Positions 46,160-55,769 are shown, counted from the first letter of the stretch. The stretch is DNA of 64,000 nucleotides from Pseudomonas rubra (GCF_028656935.1 NZ_JAMDGZ010000048.1:177513-241512), one strand, 5' to 3'. Notes: generated by a model not told the origin, from the letters alone. A program made the numbers and translations.

Positions 46160-47533
46160 TTAGAAGAAGCTCAACCCTACATGGAACAGCTTCTCGACGT
46201 CACGGATGTACTTTTTATCCACAACGAAGAGGATCACGTGGTCACCGGCTTCGATCACTGTGTCGTCATGGGCGATCAGCACTTCTTCGTCGCGGATGAT
46301 CGCGCCGATTGTAGTGCCGGGTGGCAGGGCGATGTCTTCGATGGCCTTGCCGATCACCTTGCTCGACTTCGAGTCACCGTGGGCAATCGCTTCGATGGCC
46401 TCGGCCGCCCCGCGACGCAGCGAGTGCACGCTGACGATATCGCCGCGGCGCACGTGGGCCAGCAGGGTGCCGATGGTAGCCAGCTGCGGACTGATGGCGA
46501 TATCGATCTCGCCGCCCTGGACCAAGTCGACATAGGCCGGGTTGTTGATGATGGTCATCACCTTGCGCGCGCCCAGGCGCTTGGCCAGCAGCGAGGACAT
46601 GATGTTGGCTTCATCATCGTTGGTCAGGGCCAGGAAGATGTCGGCTTCGGCGATGTTCTCTTCGAGCATCAGGTCGCGGTCCGAGGCACTGCCCTGCAGT
46701 ACCACGGTGCTTTCCAGTGTGTCGGACAGGTGCCGGCAGCGCGCCGGGTTCATCTCGATGATCTTCACCTGGTAACGGCTTTCGATCGCCTCGGCCAGGC
46801 GCTCGCCGATCTGCCCGCCGCCGGCGATGACCACCCGCTTGTTGGTTTCATCGATACGTCGCAGCTCGCCCATCACCGCACGGATGTGCGCCTTGGCAGC
46901 GATGAAGAACACCTCGTCGTCGGCTTCGATGACCGTATCGCCTTGCGGCAGGATCGGCCGGTCACGGCGGAAGATCGCGGCCACGCGGGTGTCGACATTG
47001 GGCATGTGCGCGCGGATCTGGCGCAGTTGCTGGCCGACCAGCGGCCCGCCGTAGTAGGCCTTGACCGCCACCAGCTGGGCCTTGCCTTCGGCGAAATCGA
47101 TCACCTGCAGGGCGCCGGGGTGTTCGATCAAGCGCTTGATGTAATGGGTCACCACTTGCTCGGGGCTGATCAGTACGTCAACCGGGATGGCCTCATTGTC
47201 GAACAGGCCGGCGCGGGTCAGGTAGGCCGATTCACGCACCCGGGCGATCTTGGTCGGGGTATGAAACAGGGTGTAGGCGACCTGGCAGGCGACCATGTTG
47301 GTTTCGTCGCTGTTGGTCACCGCCACCAGCATGTCGGCATCGTCGGCGCCGGCTTGGCGCAACACGGTCGGGAACGAGGCGCGGCCTTGCACGGTACGGA
47401 TGTCCAAGCGATCACCGAGGTCGCGCAGGCGGTCGCCATCGGTGTCGACCACGGTAATGTCGTTGGCTTCGCTGGCCAGGTGTTCGGCCAGCGTACCGCC
47501 GACCTGCCCTGCGCCGAGGATGATGATCTTCAT
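46160..47533 (-). CDS. trkA: Trk system potassium uptake protein TrkA
   Basis: Cytoplasmic NAD(H)-binding regulator of Trk potassium channels. The 457-aa protein has two RCK_N Rossmann domains (MKIIILGAGQVGGTLAEHLA at 1-20 and VVIAGGGQIGERLAEAIE at about 233) each followed by an RCK_C domain. The channel genes trkH/trkI are not in the window, as is usual. Confidence 0.97.
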   Translation of the reverse strand: MKIIILGAGQVGGTLAEHLASEANDITVVDTDGDRLRDLGDRLDIRTVQGRASFPTVLRQAGADDADMLVAVTNSDETNMVACQVAYTLFHTPTKIARVRESAYLTRAGLFDNEAIPVDVLISPEQVVTHYIKRLIEHPGALQVIDFAEGKAQLVAVKAYYGGPLVGQQLRQIRAHMPNVDTRVAAIFRRDRPILPQGDTVIEADDEVFFIAAKAHIRAVMGELRRIDETNKRVVIAGGGQIGERLAEAIESRYQVKIIEMNPARCRHLSDTLESTVVLQGSASDRDLMLEENIAEADIFLALTNDDEANIMSSLLAKRLGARKVMTIINNPAYVDLVQGGEIDIAISPQLATIGTLLAHVRRGDIVSVHSLRRGAAEAIEAIAHGDSKSSKVIGKAIEDIALPPGTTIGAIIRDEEVLIAHDDTVIEAGDHVILFVVDKKYIRDVEKLFHVGLSFF

Positions 47534-47552
47534 CCGCTGTTCCCTTCTCTTG

Positions 47553-48863
47553 TTATCCGCGCGCGGCGGCGATTTTGATCAGCTTGGCATAGTAGAAGCC
47601 GTCGTGTCCGCCTTCCTGGGCCAGCAACTGGCGGCCATGGGGTTGGCGGATACCGGCCTGGGTCGCCAGGTCGAGCTCGCGGGCACCGGGGGTACGAGCG
47701 AGGAAGGCCTCGATCACTTCGGTGTTTTCCGTCGGCAGGGTCGAGCAAGTGGCGTAAAGCAGGATGCCGCCCACTTCCAGGGTTGGCCACAGGGCGTCGA
47801 GCAATTCGCCTTGCAGGCTGGCCAAGGCTGCGATGTCGTCGGCCTGGCGGGTCAGCTTGATGTCCGGATGACGGCGGATCACGCCTGTGGCCGAGCATGG
47901 CGCGTCGAGCAGGATCCGCTGGAAGCCCTTGCCGTCCCACCAACTGGCGGTGTCGCGGGCGTCGCAGGCAATCAACTGGGCGTCGAGGCCCAGGCGGTCG
48001 AGGTTCTCGCGCACGCGGGTCAGGCGTTTGGCTTCCAGGTCGATGGCGACCACGGCGTCGAGCCCGGCCTGGGCTTCCAGCAGGTGGCAGGTTTTGCCAC
48101 CCGGCGCGCAGCAGGCGTCGAGCACGCGCTGGCCGGGAGCCAGGTCAAGCAGGTCGGCGGCCAGTTGCGCGGCTTCGTCCTGGACGCTGATCCAGCCCTG
48201 GTCGAAACCGGGCAAGCCGCGTACATCGCAGGCCTCGGCGAGCAGGATGCCGTCGCCGCTGAATTGGCATGGCGCCGCTTCGAGGCCGGCATCACGCAGC
48301 AGTCCGAGGTAAGCGTCACGGCTGTGATGGCGGCGGTTGACCCGCAGGATCATCGGCGGGGGGGGATTGTTGGCCGCGCAGATGGCTTCCCATTGCTCGG
48401 GCCAGAAGGCCTTGAGCGACTTTTGCAGCCAGCGCGGGTGCGCAGTGCGTACGACCGGGTCGCGCTCAAGCTCAGCGAAGATTTCGCTGCTTTCGCGTTG
48501 CGCGCGGCGCAGCACGGCGTTGAGCAAACTCTTGGCCCAAGGCTTTTTCAACTTGTCGGCACAGCCAACGGTTTCGCCGATGGCGGCGTGTGCAGGGATG
48601 CGCGTGTAGAGCAACTGGTACAGGCCGACCAACAGCAGCGCCTCGACGTCGGCATCGGCAGCCTTGAACGGTTTCTGCAGCAGGCGCTCGGCCAGGGCCG
48701 ATAGCCGTGGCTGCCAGCGCGCGGTACCGAAGGCCAGGTCCTGGGTCAGGCCACGGTCACGAACTTCGACCTTGTCCAACTGGCCTGGCAGGGAACTGTT
48801 CAGCGAGGCTTTGCCACTGAGTACTGCCGCCAGGGCGCGGGCGGCTGCAAGACGTGGGTTCAT
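47553..48863 (-). CDS. rsmB: 16S rRNA (cytosine967-C5)-methyltransferase
   Basis: SAM-dependent m5C methyltransferase. The 436-aa protein has an N-terminal NusB-like domain (about 1-140) and a Rossmann methyltransferase domain with catalytic Cys373 in YATCST and Cys323 in DAPCSATG. Its ATG overlaps the fmt stop (ATGA), and the def-fmt-rsmB-trkA order is standard. Confidence 0.97.
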   Translation of the reverse strand: MNPRLAAARALAAVLSGKASLNSSLPGQLDKVEVRDRGLTQDLAFGTARWQPRLSALAERLLQKPFKAADADVEALLLVGLYQLLYTRIPAHAAIGETVGCADKLKKPWAKSLLNAVLRRAQRESSEIFAELERDPVVRTAHPRWLQKSLKAFWPEQWEAICAANNPPPPMILRVNRRHHSRDAYLGLLRDAGLEAAPCQFSGDGILLAEACDVRGLPGFDQGWISVQDEAAQLAADLLDLAPGQRVLDACCAPGGKTCHLLEAQAGLDAVVAIDLEAKRLTRVRENLDRLGLDAQLIACDARDTASWWDGKGFQRILLDAPCSATGVIRRHPDIKLTRQADDIAALASLQGELLDALWPTLEVGGILLYATCSTLPTENTEVIEAFLARTPGARELDLATQAGIRQPHGRQLLAQEGGHDGFYYAKLIKIAAARG

Positions 48864-49792
48864 TGGCCAAGCACCGTGCCGATGGCGAACTTCTCGCGGC
48901 GGCTGTTGAACAGGTCGCTGAAGTTCAGCGCCTTGCCACCCGGCAGTTGCAGGCGGGTCAGGCACAGCGCCTGATCAGCGCAAGCGACGATCAGGCCGTC
49001 CTTGCTGGCAGCGAGGATTTCACCTGGCGTGCCCGAGTCTGTGGATAAGCTTGCGGCAAGCACCTTCAGCGCTTCACCGTTGAGCGTGCTGTGGCAGATC
49101 GGCCATGGGTTGAAGGCGCGAATCAGGCGTTCCAGCTCAACAGCCGGGCGAGTCCAGTCCAAGCGCGCTTCGTCTTTGTTCAGCTTGTGTGCATAAGTGG
49201 CCAGGTTGTCGTCCTGGACTTCACCCTGCAAGGTCCCCGCAGCAAGACCGGCAATGGCTTCAAGTACCGCCGGCGGGCCCATCTGGGCCAGGCGATCATG
49301 CAAGGTGCCACCGGTATCACTGGCGCTGATCGGGGTGCTGACCTTGAGCAGCATGGGTCCGGTGTCCAGGCCTGCTTCCATGCGCATTACCGTCACCCCG
49401 CTTTCGCTGTCACCGGCCTCGACCGCGCGCTGGATCGGTGCGGCGCCGCGCCAGCGTGGTAGCAGCGAGGCGTGGCTGTTGATGCAACCCAGGCGCGGAA
49501 TATCCAGCACCGCTTGCGGCAGGATCAGGCCATAGGCGACCACCACCATCAGGTCGGGCTTGAGGGCGGCCAGTTCCGCTTGTGCCTCGGCATTGCGCAG
49601 GGTCGGCGGTTGCAGGACCTGGATGCCGTTATCCACAGCCAGTTGCTTGACCGCGCTTGGCATCAGTTTTTGCCCTCGACCGGCCGGGCGGTCCGGCTGG
49701 GTGTAGACCGCCACCACGTCATAGGGGCTGTCGATCAGGGCTTTGAGGTGTTCGGCGGCAAACTCTGGGGTGCCTGCGAAGACAATGCGCAT
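48860..49792 (-). CDS. fmt: Methionyl-tRNA formyltransferase
   Basis: Formylates initiator Met-tRNA using 10-formyl-THF. The 310-aa protein has the catalytic Asn105, His107 and Asp143 in NSHASLLPRWRGAAP and GLDTGPM. The ATG giving MRIVFAGTPEFAAEHL was chosen over a farther upstream in-frame codon that would overlap the def terminator. Two exact DnaA boxes (49040 and 49629) lie in the gene. Confidence 0.98.
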   Translation of the reverse strand: MRIVFAGTPEFAAEHLKALIDSPYDVVAVYTQPDRPAGRGQKLMPSAVKQLAVDNGIQVLQPPTLRNAEAQAELAALKPDLMVVVAYGLILPQAVLDIPRLGCINSHASLLPRWRGAAPIQRAVEAGDSESGVTVMRMEAGLDTGPMLLKVSTPISASDTGGTLHDRLAQMGPPAVLEAIAGLAAGTLQGEVQDDNLATYAHKLNKDEARLDWTRPAVELERLIRAFNPWPICHSTLNGEALKVLAASLSTDSGTPGEILAASKDGLIVACADQALCLTRLQLPGGKALNFSDLFNSRREKFAIGTVLGQ

Positions 49793-49804
49793 GGAGTTCT
49801 CGCT

Positions 49805-49837
49805 TAAAAAGAAAAAGGCTTGCCGGAGCAAGCCTTT
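49805..49837 (-). terminator. def: Terminator between def and fmt
   Basis: On the minus strand AAAGGCTTGC, a four-base loop, GCAAGCCTTT and TTCTTTTT. It falls 13 bases past the def stop and only about 13 bases before the fmt start, so fmt expression requires read-through or a promoter overlapping this hairpin. Confidence 0.85.
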
Positions 49838-49849
49838 GGGAAGAGGAGA

Positions 49850-50356
49850 TCAAGCTTGCTGGCGGTGCTGCTTTTCCAGCTTCTTCTTGATCCGGTCGCG
49901 TTTGAGCGTCGACAGGTAGTCAACGAACAGCTTGCCGTTGAGATGATCGCATTCGTGCTGGATGCACACTGCCAGCAGGCCTTCGGCGATCAGTTCGTAC
50001 GGCTTGCCGTCGCGATCCAGCGCCTTGACCTTGACCCGCACCGGGCGATCGACGTTCTCGTAGAAGCCGGGTACCGACAGGCAGCCTTCCTGGTACTGAT
50101 CCATTTCGTCGGTCAGCATCTCCAGTTCCGGGTTGATGAATACCCGTGGCTCGCTGCGATCTTCGCTCAGGTCCATGACCACGATGCGCTTGTGCACGTT
50201 GATCTGGGTGGCGGCGAGGCCAATACCAGGGGCTTCGTACATGGTTTCAAACATGTCATCGATCAACTGGCGAACGCCGTCGTCGACTTCGGTCACCGGT
50301 TTGGCGATGGTGCGAAGGCGCGGGTCCGGGAATTCGAGGATGTTCAGAATGGCCAT
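49850..50356 (-). CDS. def: Peptide deformylase
   Basis: Removes the N-formyl group from nascent proteins. The 168-aa protein has all three motifs: GIGLAATQ at 44-51, EGCLSVP at 90-96 and HECDH at 134-138 (metal-binding Cys and His). The start giving MAILNILEFPDPRLRT is the family N-terminus. Confidence 0.98.
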   Translation of the reverse strand: MAILNILEFPDPRLRTIAKPVTEVDDGVRQLIDDMFETMYEAPGIGLAATQINVHKRIVVMDLSEDRSEPRVFINPELEMLTDEMDQYQEGCLSVPGFYENVDRPVRVKVKALDRDGKPYELIAEGLLAVCIQHECDHLNGKLFVDYLSTLKRDRIKKKLEKQHRQQA

Positions 50357-50597
50357 AAGCGTATGAGCTGCACTGTGCGATGAATTACAAACATGAGTAC
50401 ACATAATAAAGGGATTCGGTGCATTCGGCACCTGGCAAAGGTCAGCTAAGGTTTCAGGGTGCTTTTCCAGCCGTGGCTGCAAGCCCGAAGGGATGCTTGC
50501 GAGGGCAATTCTTCAACCGGTTGTCAAAGTATTATCAACAGAGTTATCCACAGCTTTTTCACGGCTGGCCCAGGCTGTCCGATCAAGGATGATCGTC
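50357..50597. promoter_or_regulatory. Divergent promoter region def / dprA
   Basis: 241 bases between divergent genes, somewhat AT-richer than the flanks. It contains an exact DnaA box (50544-50552). The def and dprA promoters must lie here, but no clear hexamers were identified. Confidence 0.5.
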
Positions 50598-51698
50598 ATG
50601 TCGCAACCCTTATCGCCGGTGTGCTCTCCCGCCGAACTCGAAGCGCGCTTGCGCCTGCATTTGCTGCCGTCCCTGGGACCGCGGCGTTTTCATACATTGA
50701 TCCAGGCCTTCGGCAGCGCCTCGGCGGCACTCAGTGCACCGGCCACGGCCTGGCGTGCGCTTGGCGTGCCTGCGCAGAGCAGCGATGGCCGGCGCAGCCA
50801 TGAAGTGCGGGACGGCGCGGCAGCGGCAATGCGCTGGCTAGAGGCCCGCGACCAGCATTTGCTGATGTGGGACGACCCAGGCTACCCGGGTTTACTGGCT
50901 GAACTTGAGGATGCCCCGCCGCTGCTGTTCATCGCAGGCACCCCGGCCATCCTGGAAAAACCGCAATTGGCGATCGTCGGCAGTCGCAGGGCTTTGATGC
51001 CGTCGCTCGATACCGCCGCAGCCTTCTCGCGCAGCCTCGCCCGGGGTGGCTTTGTCATCACCAGCGGCTTGGCTCTGGGGGTCGATGGTGCTGCGCATCA
51101 GGCTGCCCTGGAGGTTGGCGGGCAGACGATCGGCGTGCTGGGCACCGGTCTGCAAAAACTTTATCCACAGCGACACAGGGCGCTGGCGGCGGCAATGATC
51201 GATCAAGGCAGCGCCGTGGTCTCAGAGTTTCCGCTGGATACCGGGCCTGTGGCCGGAAACTTTCCCCGGCGTAACCGGATCATCAGCGGCCTGTCGCTGG
51301 GGGTGCTGGTGGTCGAGGCGAGCCTGGCCAGTGGCTCGCTGATTACTGCGCGTCTGGCGGCCGAGCAAGGCCGGGAGGTATACGCCATTCCGGGCTCGAT
51401 TCATCACCCCGGCTCCAAAGGCTGTCACCAGTTGATCCGCGACGGTGCCTTACTGGTAGAAACCGTCGAGCAGATCGTCGAAACCCTGCAGGGTTGGCAG
51501 CGCTTGCCGCCGTTGCAATCGGCTGTAAGCGCCAGCCATGCCCTGGTCGAGCTGTTGCTGGCCGCGCCGCAGACCACCGAGGGCCTGGCCAGCAGCAGCG
51601 GCTGGCCGTTACCCAGGGTGCTGGCGGCCCTGACCGAGTTGGAACTGGCTGGCAGGATCTGTAGTGAAGCCGGACGTTGGTTTGCCCGGCCCGGCTAA
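50598..51698 (+). CDS. dprA: DNA-processing protein DprA
   Basis: Single-strand-DNA-binding protein that loads RecA during natural transformation. About 366 aa with the Rossmann-like core (IVGSRRALMPSLDTA, ITSGLALGVDGAAHQAAL, EFPLDTGPVAGNFPRRNRIISGLS) and a C-terminal winged-helix domain. The ATG giving MSQPLSPVCSP was chosen; another ATG lies three codons upstream. An exact DnaA box lies in the gene (51161). Confidence 0.95.
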   Translation: MSQPLSPVCSPAELEARLRLHLLPSLGPRRFHTLIQAFGSASAALSAPATAWRALGVPAQSSDGRRSHEVRDGAAAAMRWLEARDQHLLMWDDPGYPGLLAELEDAPPLLFIAGTPAILEKPQLAIVGSRRALMPSLDTAAAFSRSLARGGFVITSGLALGVDGAAHQAALEVGGQTIGVLGTGLQKLYPQRHRALAAAMIDQGSAVVSEFPLDTGPVAGNFPRRNRIISGLSLGVLVVEASLASGSLITARLAAEQGREVYAIPGSIHHPGSKGCHQLIRDGALLVETVEQIVETLQGWQRLPPLQSAVSASHALVELLLAAPQTTEGLASSSGWPLPRVLAALTELELAGRICSEAGRWFARPG

Positions 51699-51735
51699 GT
51701 ACACTGCTCATATGCCTTTATGCGGAGTGAAAGCA

Positions 51736-52293
51736 ATGGTGAGCTGTTGGCGTGTGCAACAAGCCGCGCGTGAAATTCGGGCCGGTGCGGTGATTGCCTA
51801 CCCGACCGAGGCGGTCTGGGGCCTGGGCTGTGACCCGTGGAACGAAGAAGCGGTGGATCGCCTGCTGGCGATCAAGTCGCGTTCGGTCGACAAGGGGTTA
51901 ATCCTGATCGCCGATAATATTCGCCAGTTCGACTTCCTTTTCGAGGATTTCCCCCAAACCTGGCTGGACCGCATGTCTGCAACCTGGCCGGGACCGAACA
52001 CCTGGCTGGTGCCGCATCAGAACCTGCTGCCAGAGTGGATTACCGGCGTGCATGACACCGTCGCCCTGCGTGTCAGCGATCACCCGGTGGTGCGTGACTT
52101 GTGTGCGCTGGTCGGGCCATTGGTATCGACCTCGGCCAACCCCCAGGGACGTCCTGCGGCCAAGTCGCGTTTGCGCGTCGAGCAGTATTTCCGTGGCCAG
52201 CTGGACCTGGTCCTGGGTGGCGCCCTGGGCGGGCGGCGTAATCCCAGTGTGATTCGTGACCTGGCGACCGGGGAAGTGGTGCGGGCGGGATAA
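51736..52293 (+). CDS. tsaC: Threonylcarbamoyl-AMP synthase (TsaC/YrdC)
   Basis: Makes threonylcarbamoyl-AMP for t6A37 of tRNA. The 185-aa YrdC-domain protein has YPTEAVWGLGCDP, K-x-R-type residues in IKSRSVDKGLI and the S-T-S-AN motif (VSTSANPQG). The start M-VSCWRVQQAAREI fits the family. It follows dprA by 37 bases. Confidence 0.95.
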   Translation: MVSCWRVQQAAREIRAGAVIAYPTEAVWGLGCDPWNEEAVDRLLAIKSRSVDKGLILIADNIRQFDFLFEDFPQTWLDRMSATWPGPNTWLVPHQNLLPEWITGVHDTVALRVSDHPVVRDLCALVGPLVSTSANPQGRPAAKSRLRVEQYFRGQLDLVLGGALGGRRNPSVIRDLATGEVVRAG

Positions 52294-52300
52294 GCCTTAT

Positions 52301-52335
52301 CGCGGGGCAAGTTGACCAGTTCAGCTTGCCCCGCG
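52301..52335. terminator. Palindrome between convergent tsaC and qor
   Basis: CGCGGGGCAAG and CTTGCCCCGCG form a stem around a 13-base spacer. The arms equal the core of the REP sequence seen at 59836 and 63987, so this is a REP-derived hairpin that may terminate both genes. Confidence 0.65.
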
Positions 52336-52352
52336 AGCGATTCAGCACCGTT

Positions 52353-53330
52353 TCAAGGCAGCAACACCGTCGACCCCACCGTCCTGCGCGCCGACAGTTC
52401 GCTCTGCGCCTTGGCCGCCTCGCTCAATGGATAACGTTGCTGGATATCCACAGTCAGTTTGCCGCTGGTAATCATCGCAAACAGGTCGTCGGCCATGGCC
52501 TGGGTGTTCTCGGCGTTATTGGCATAGCTGGCCAGGGTTGGCCGGGTGACATACAACGAGCCCTTCTGCGCCAGGATCCCCAGGTTGACCCCGCTGACCG
52601 CGCCGGAGGCATTGCCGAAGCTGACTATCAGCCCGCGCGGTGCCAGGCAGTCCAGAGAAGTCAGCCAGGTGTCCTGGCCAACGCCGTCGTAGACCACCGG
52701 GCATTTTTTCCCGTCAGTCAGCTCCAGTACCCGTTGGGCCACGTCTTCACGGCTGTAATCGATGGTCGCCCAGGCGCCCAGGGCCTTGGCTCGTTCGGCC
52801 TTCTCGGCGCTGCTGACGGTGCCGATCAACCTGGCCCCCAGGGCCTTGGCCCATTGGCAGGCCAGTGAGCCGACGCCGCCTGCGGCTGCGTGGAACAAAA
52901 TGGTCTCGCCTGGTTGTACCGCGTAGGTCTGCTTGAGCAGGTACTGCACGGTCAGGCCCTTGAGCATCACTGCCGCCGCCTGCTCGAAGCTGATGTTGTC
53001 AGGGAGTTTGACCAGATTGGCCTCAGGCAGCACATGCACCTCGCTGTAGGCACCCAGCGGGCCGCCGGCATAGGCAACTCGGTCGCCGATCTTGAACCGG
53101 GTCACCTGAGCACCCAGCGCCTCGACCACCCCGGCACCTTCGGTGCCCAGGCCCGAAGGCAACGAGGGCGGCGCGTACAGGCCGCTGCGAAAGTAGGTAT
53201 CGATGAAGTTCAGGCCGATCGCCTGGTTGCGCACGCGAACCTGCTGCGGGCCGGGTGCTGGCGGTTCGAAGTCGACCAGGGTCAGGACTTCGGGGCCGCC
53301 ATGCTGGCTGAACTGGATACGCTTGGCCAT
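52353..53330 (-). CDS. qor: NADPH:quinone oxidoreductase (zeta-crystallin type)
   Basis: A 325-aa medium-chain dehydrogenase without the zinc site, reducing quinones with NADPH. It has the nucleotide-binding FHAAAGGVGSLACQWAKALGA motif and the QOR signature region. The ATG giving MAKRIQFSQHGGPEV was chosen; a GTG two codons earlier is possible. Divergent from hemF. Confidence 0.95.
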   Translation of the reverse strand: MAKRIQFSQHGGPEVLTLVDFEPPAPGPQQVRVRNQAIGLNFIDTYFRSGLYAPPSLPSGLGTEGAGVVEALGAQVTRFKIGDRVAYAGGPLGAYSEVHVLPEANLVKLPDNISFEQAAAVMLKGLTVQYLLKQTYAVQPGETILFHAAAGGVGSLACQWAKALGARLIGTVSSAEKAERAKALGAWATIDYSREDVAQRVLELTDGKKCPVVYDGVGQDTWLTSLDCLAPRGLIVSFGNASGAVSGVNLGILAQKGSLYVTRPTLASYANNAENTQAMADDLFAMITSGKLTVDIQQRYPLSEAAKAQSELSARRTVGSTVLLP

Positions 53331-53461
53331 CTGCACTCTCCTGGAAGGTACCGCAAAAGCCCTATCGGACGCCTTTGCTTGATCGCCGTCAACTGCGGCC
53401 AGCCTGTCGCCGGTGGTATGCTACGCGCCGAATTTGCCTTAGCCAGCTTCCAGGTGACCTG

Positions 53462-54388
53462 ATGACTAGCCGCACCGAGGCCGTGAAAGCCTACCTGCTC
53501 GACCTGCAAGACCGTATCTGCACTGCCCTCGAAAATGAAGATGGCGGCGCCCGCTTTGTCGAGGACGCCTGGACGCGCGAGGCCGGTGGTGGCGGACGGA
53601 CCCGGGTGATCGGTGACGGTCAGGTCATCGAGAAAGGCGGGGTGAATTTCTCCCACGTGTTCGGCAGCGGCTTGCCGCCGTCGGCCAGTGCCCACCGGCC
53701 AGAGCTTGCCGGGCGCGGTTTCGAGGCCTTGGGCGTGTCGTTGGTGATCCATCCGCATAATCCCCATGTGCCGACTTCCCACGCCAACGTGCGGTTTTTC
53801 ATCGCCGAGAAAGAAGGCGAAGAAGCAGTCTGGTGGTTTGGCGGCGGCTTCGACCTGACCCCCTACTATGGCAATGAAGAAGACTGCGTGCACTGGCACC
53901 AGGTTGCCGAGCGTGCCTGCGCGCCTTTCGGTGCCGACGTCTATCCACGTTACAAAGCCTGGTGCGACCGCTACTTCCACCTCAAACACCGTGGCGAACC
54001 ACGCGGCATCGGCGGCCTGTTTTTCGATGACCTGAACGAGTGGGATTTCGACACCTGTTTCGCCTTCATGCGCGCCATTGGCGATGCCTATGTCGAGGCC
54101 TACCTGCCGATCATCCAGCGCCGCAAGGCCCAGCCGTACACCGCCGAGCAGCGTGAGTTCCAGGAATACCGGCGCGGCCGCTATGTCGAGTTCAACCTGG
54201 TTTACGATCGCGGCACGTTGTTTGGCCTGCAATCGGGCGGGCGTACCGAATCGATCCTCATGTCGCTGCCACCGCAGGTGCGTTGGGGGTACGATTGGAA
54301 GGCCGCACCAGGCAGCGAAGAAGCGCGCCTGACCGAGTACTTCCTGCAGGACCGCGACTGGCTTGGCGAGGCCAGCCCCCGCCACTGA
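53462..54388 (+). CDS. hemF: Oxygen-dependent coproporphyrinogen III oxidase
   Basis: Aerobic haem-synthesis enzyme converting coproporphyrinogen III to protoporphyrinogen IX. The 308-aa protein has VSLVIHPHNPHVPTSHANVRF and FGGGFDLTPYY, the family active-site segments. The ATG giving MTSRTEAVKAYLLDLQ fits the family. It is followed by aroE. Confidence 0.97.
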   Translation: MTSRTEAVKAYLLDLQDRICTALENEDGGARFVEDAWTREAGGGGRTRVIGDGQVIEKGGVNFSHVFGSGLPPSASAHRPELAGRGFEALGVSLVIHPHNPHVPTSHANVRFFIAEKEGEEAVWWFGGGFDLTPYYGNEEDCVHWHQVAERACAPFGADVYPRYKAWCDRYFHLKHRGEPRGIGGLFFDDLNEWDFDTCFAFMRAIGDAYVEAYLPIIQRRKAQPYTAEQREFQEYRRGRYVEFNLVYDRGTLFGLQSGGRTESILMSLPPQVRWGYDWKAAPGSEEARLTEYFLQDRDWLGEASPRH

Positions 54389-54442
54389 GCGGCTGTGGAT
54401 AACTTTCCGGCCCTGCCCGACCTTGACCCAGGAACCGCGTGA

Positions 54443-55267
54443 ATGGACCAGTACGTTGTATTTGGCAACCCGATCGGCCACAGCAAGTCGCCGCTGATCC
54501 ACCGCCTGTTCGCCGACCAGACCGGCCAGCAGCTGGAGTACAACACCCTGCTGGCGCCGCTGGACGATTTCAGCATGTGTGCCCAGGGCTTTTTCAAGCA
54601 GGGCCTGGGCGCCAATGTCACCGTGCCATTCAAGGAAGAAGCCTATCGCCTGGTCGATAGCCTGACGCCGCGGGCCAAACGCGCGGGGGCGGTAAACACC
54701 CTGAGCAAACTGGCCGACGGCAGCCTGCAGGGCGACAACACCGATGGTGCCGGGCTGGTGCGCGACCTTACCGTCAACGCCGGTGTGCAACTGAGCGGCA
54801 AGCGAATCTTGCTGCTCGGTGCTGGCGGCGCCGTGCGCGGGGTGCTGGAACCCTTGCTGGCGCAGAACCCCGCGTCGCTGGTGATCGCCAATCGCACAGT
54901 GGAAAAGGCCGAACAACTGGCCCGTGAGTTCGCCGACCTCGGGCCGGTGGCCGCCAGCGGCTTCAGCTGGTTGCAAGAGCCGGTCGATCTGATCATCAAC
55001 GCCACCTCAGCAAGCCTTGCCGGTGAGTTGCCGCCGATTGCCGCCAGCCTGATCGAGCCCGGCAAAACCGTGTGCTACGACATGATGTATGGCAAGGAAC
55101 CGACACCCTTCTGCCGCTGGGCCAGCGAGCACCAGGCCGCCAAGGTCCTGGATGGTCTGGGCATGCTCGCCGAGCAGGCTGCCGAAGCCTTCTTCATCTG
55201 GCGGGGCGTTCGCCCGGATAGCGGTCCGGTACTGGACGAACTGCGCCGCCAGCTCACCCGCGTATAG
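54443..55267 (+). CDS. aroE: Shikimate dehydrogenase (NADP)
   Basis: Reduces 3-dehydroshikimate in aromatic amino-acid synthesis. The 274-aa protein has the shikimate site GNPIGHSKSP at 8-17, the catalytic Lys in NVTVPFKE and the NADP motif LLGAGGAVRG. It lies 54 bases after hemF; an exact DnaA box occupies the gap (54394). Confidence 0.97.
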   Translation: MDQYVVFGNPIGHSKSPLIHRLFADQTGQQLEYNTLLAPLDDFSMCAQGFFKQGLGANVTVPFKEEAYRLVDSLTPRAKRAGAVNTLSKLADGSLQGDNTDGAGLVRDLTVNAGVQLSGKRILLLGAGGAVRGVLEPLLAQNPASLVIANRTVEKAEQLAREFADLGPVAASGFSWLQEPVDLIINATSASLAGELPPIAASLIEPGKTVCYDMMYGKEPTPFCRWASEHQAAKVLDGLGMLAEQAAEAFFIWRGVRPDSGPVLDELRRQLTRV

Positions 55268-55327
55268 TTGCGGGTGAAGATTTACCCGTGCAATGTGCCG
55301 CAGGTTCGTCGTGATTCAGGAGTTTTC

Positions 55328-55663
55328 GTGCAGAGGATCAAGGGTTATCACGCGCATATCTACTATGACGCCAGCACCATGGAACAAGCCCGGCAATTGT
55401 GCGAAGAAGCCGCGCAGCTGTTTCCAGTGACCATGGGGCGTATGCATCAGAAACCGGTCGGGCCGCACCCGGACTGGAGCTGCCAATTGGCGTTCGGGCC
55501 TGAGGTGGTGGGCGTGGTGTTGCCTTGGCTGGCGTTGTATCGCCATGGGCTGGTGGTGTTTCTACACCCGCTGACCGGCGATGATCTGGTCGATCATCGC
55601 GATTATGCGATCTGGATGGGGGCGGTGCGACCGCTGGATCTGACAATTTTCAAGCAACCTTGA
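55328..55663 (+). CDS. DOPA 4,5-dioxygenase-family protein
   Basis: A 111-aa protein of the small aromatic ring-cleaving dioxygenase family. Conserved His residues are visible: GYHAHIYYD (His8, His10) and VVFLHPLTGDDLVDH (His80, His90). The GTG start (M-QRIKGYHAH) has AGGAG five bases upstream. The physiological substrate in bacteria is not established; it follows aroE but a functional link is not shown. Confidence 0.82.
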   Translation: MQRIKGYHAHIYYDASTMEQARQLCEEAAQLFPVTMGRMHQKPVGPHPDWSCQLAFGPEVVGVVLPWLALYRHGLVVFLHPLTGDDLVDHRDYAIWMGAVRPLDLTIFKQP

Positions 55664-55676
55664 AAACTTTGTCGGG

Positions 55677-55756
55677 GCAATCGCTGGCAAGGCCAGCTCC
55701 CACAAGGTCCTGGTCATACTGGGACTATTGTGGGAGCCGGCCTTGCCGGCGATTGC
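55677..55756. repeat. REP pair downstream of trpA
   Basis: Two inverted arms of about 29 bases, GCAATCGCTGGCAAGGCC.. and its inverse ..GGCCTTGCCGGCGATTGC, both carrying the GCTCCCACAA tail, around a short centre. It lies between convergent genes and probably caps both transcripts. Confidence 0.88.
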
Positions 55757-55769
55757 AGGCGCCGCAGGG

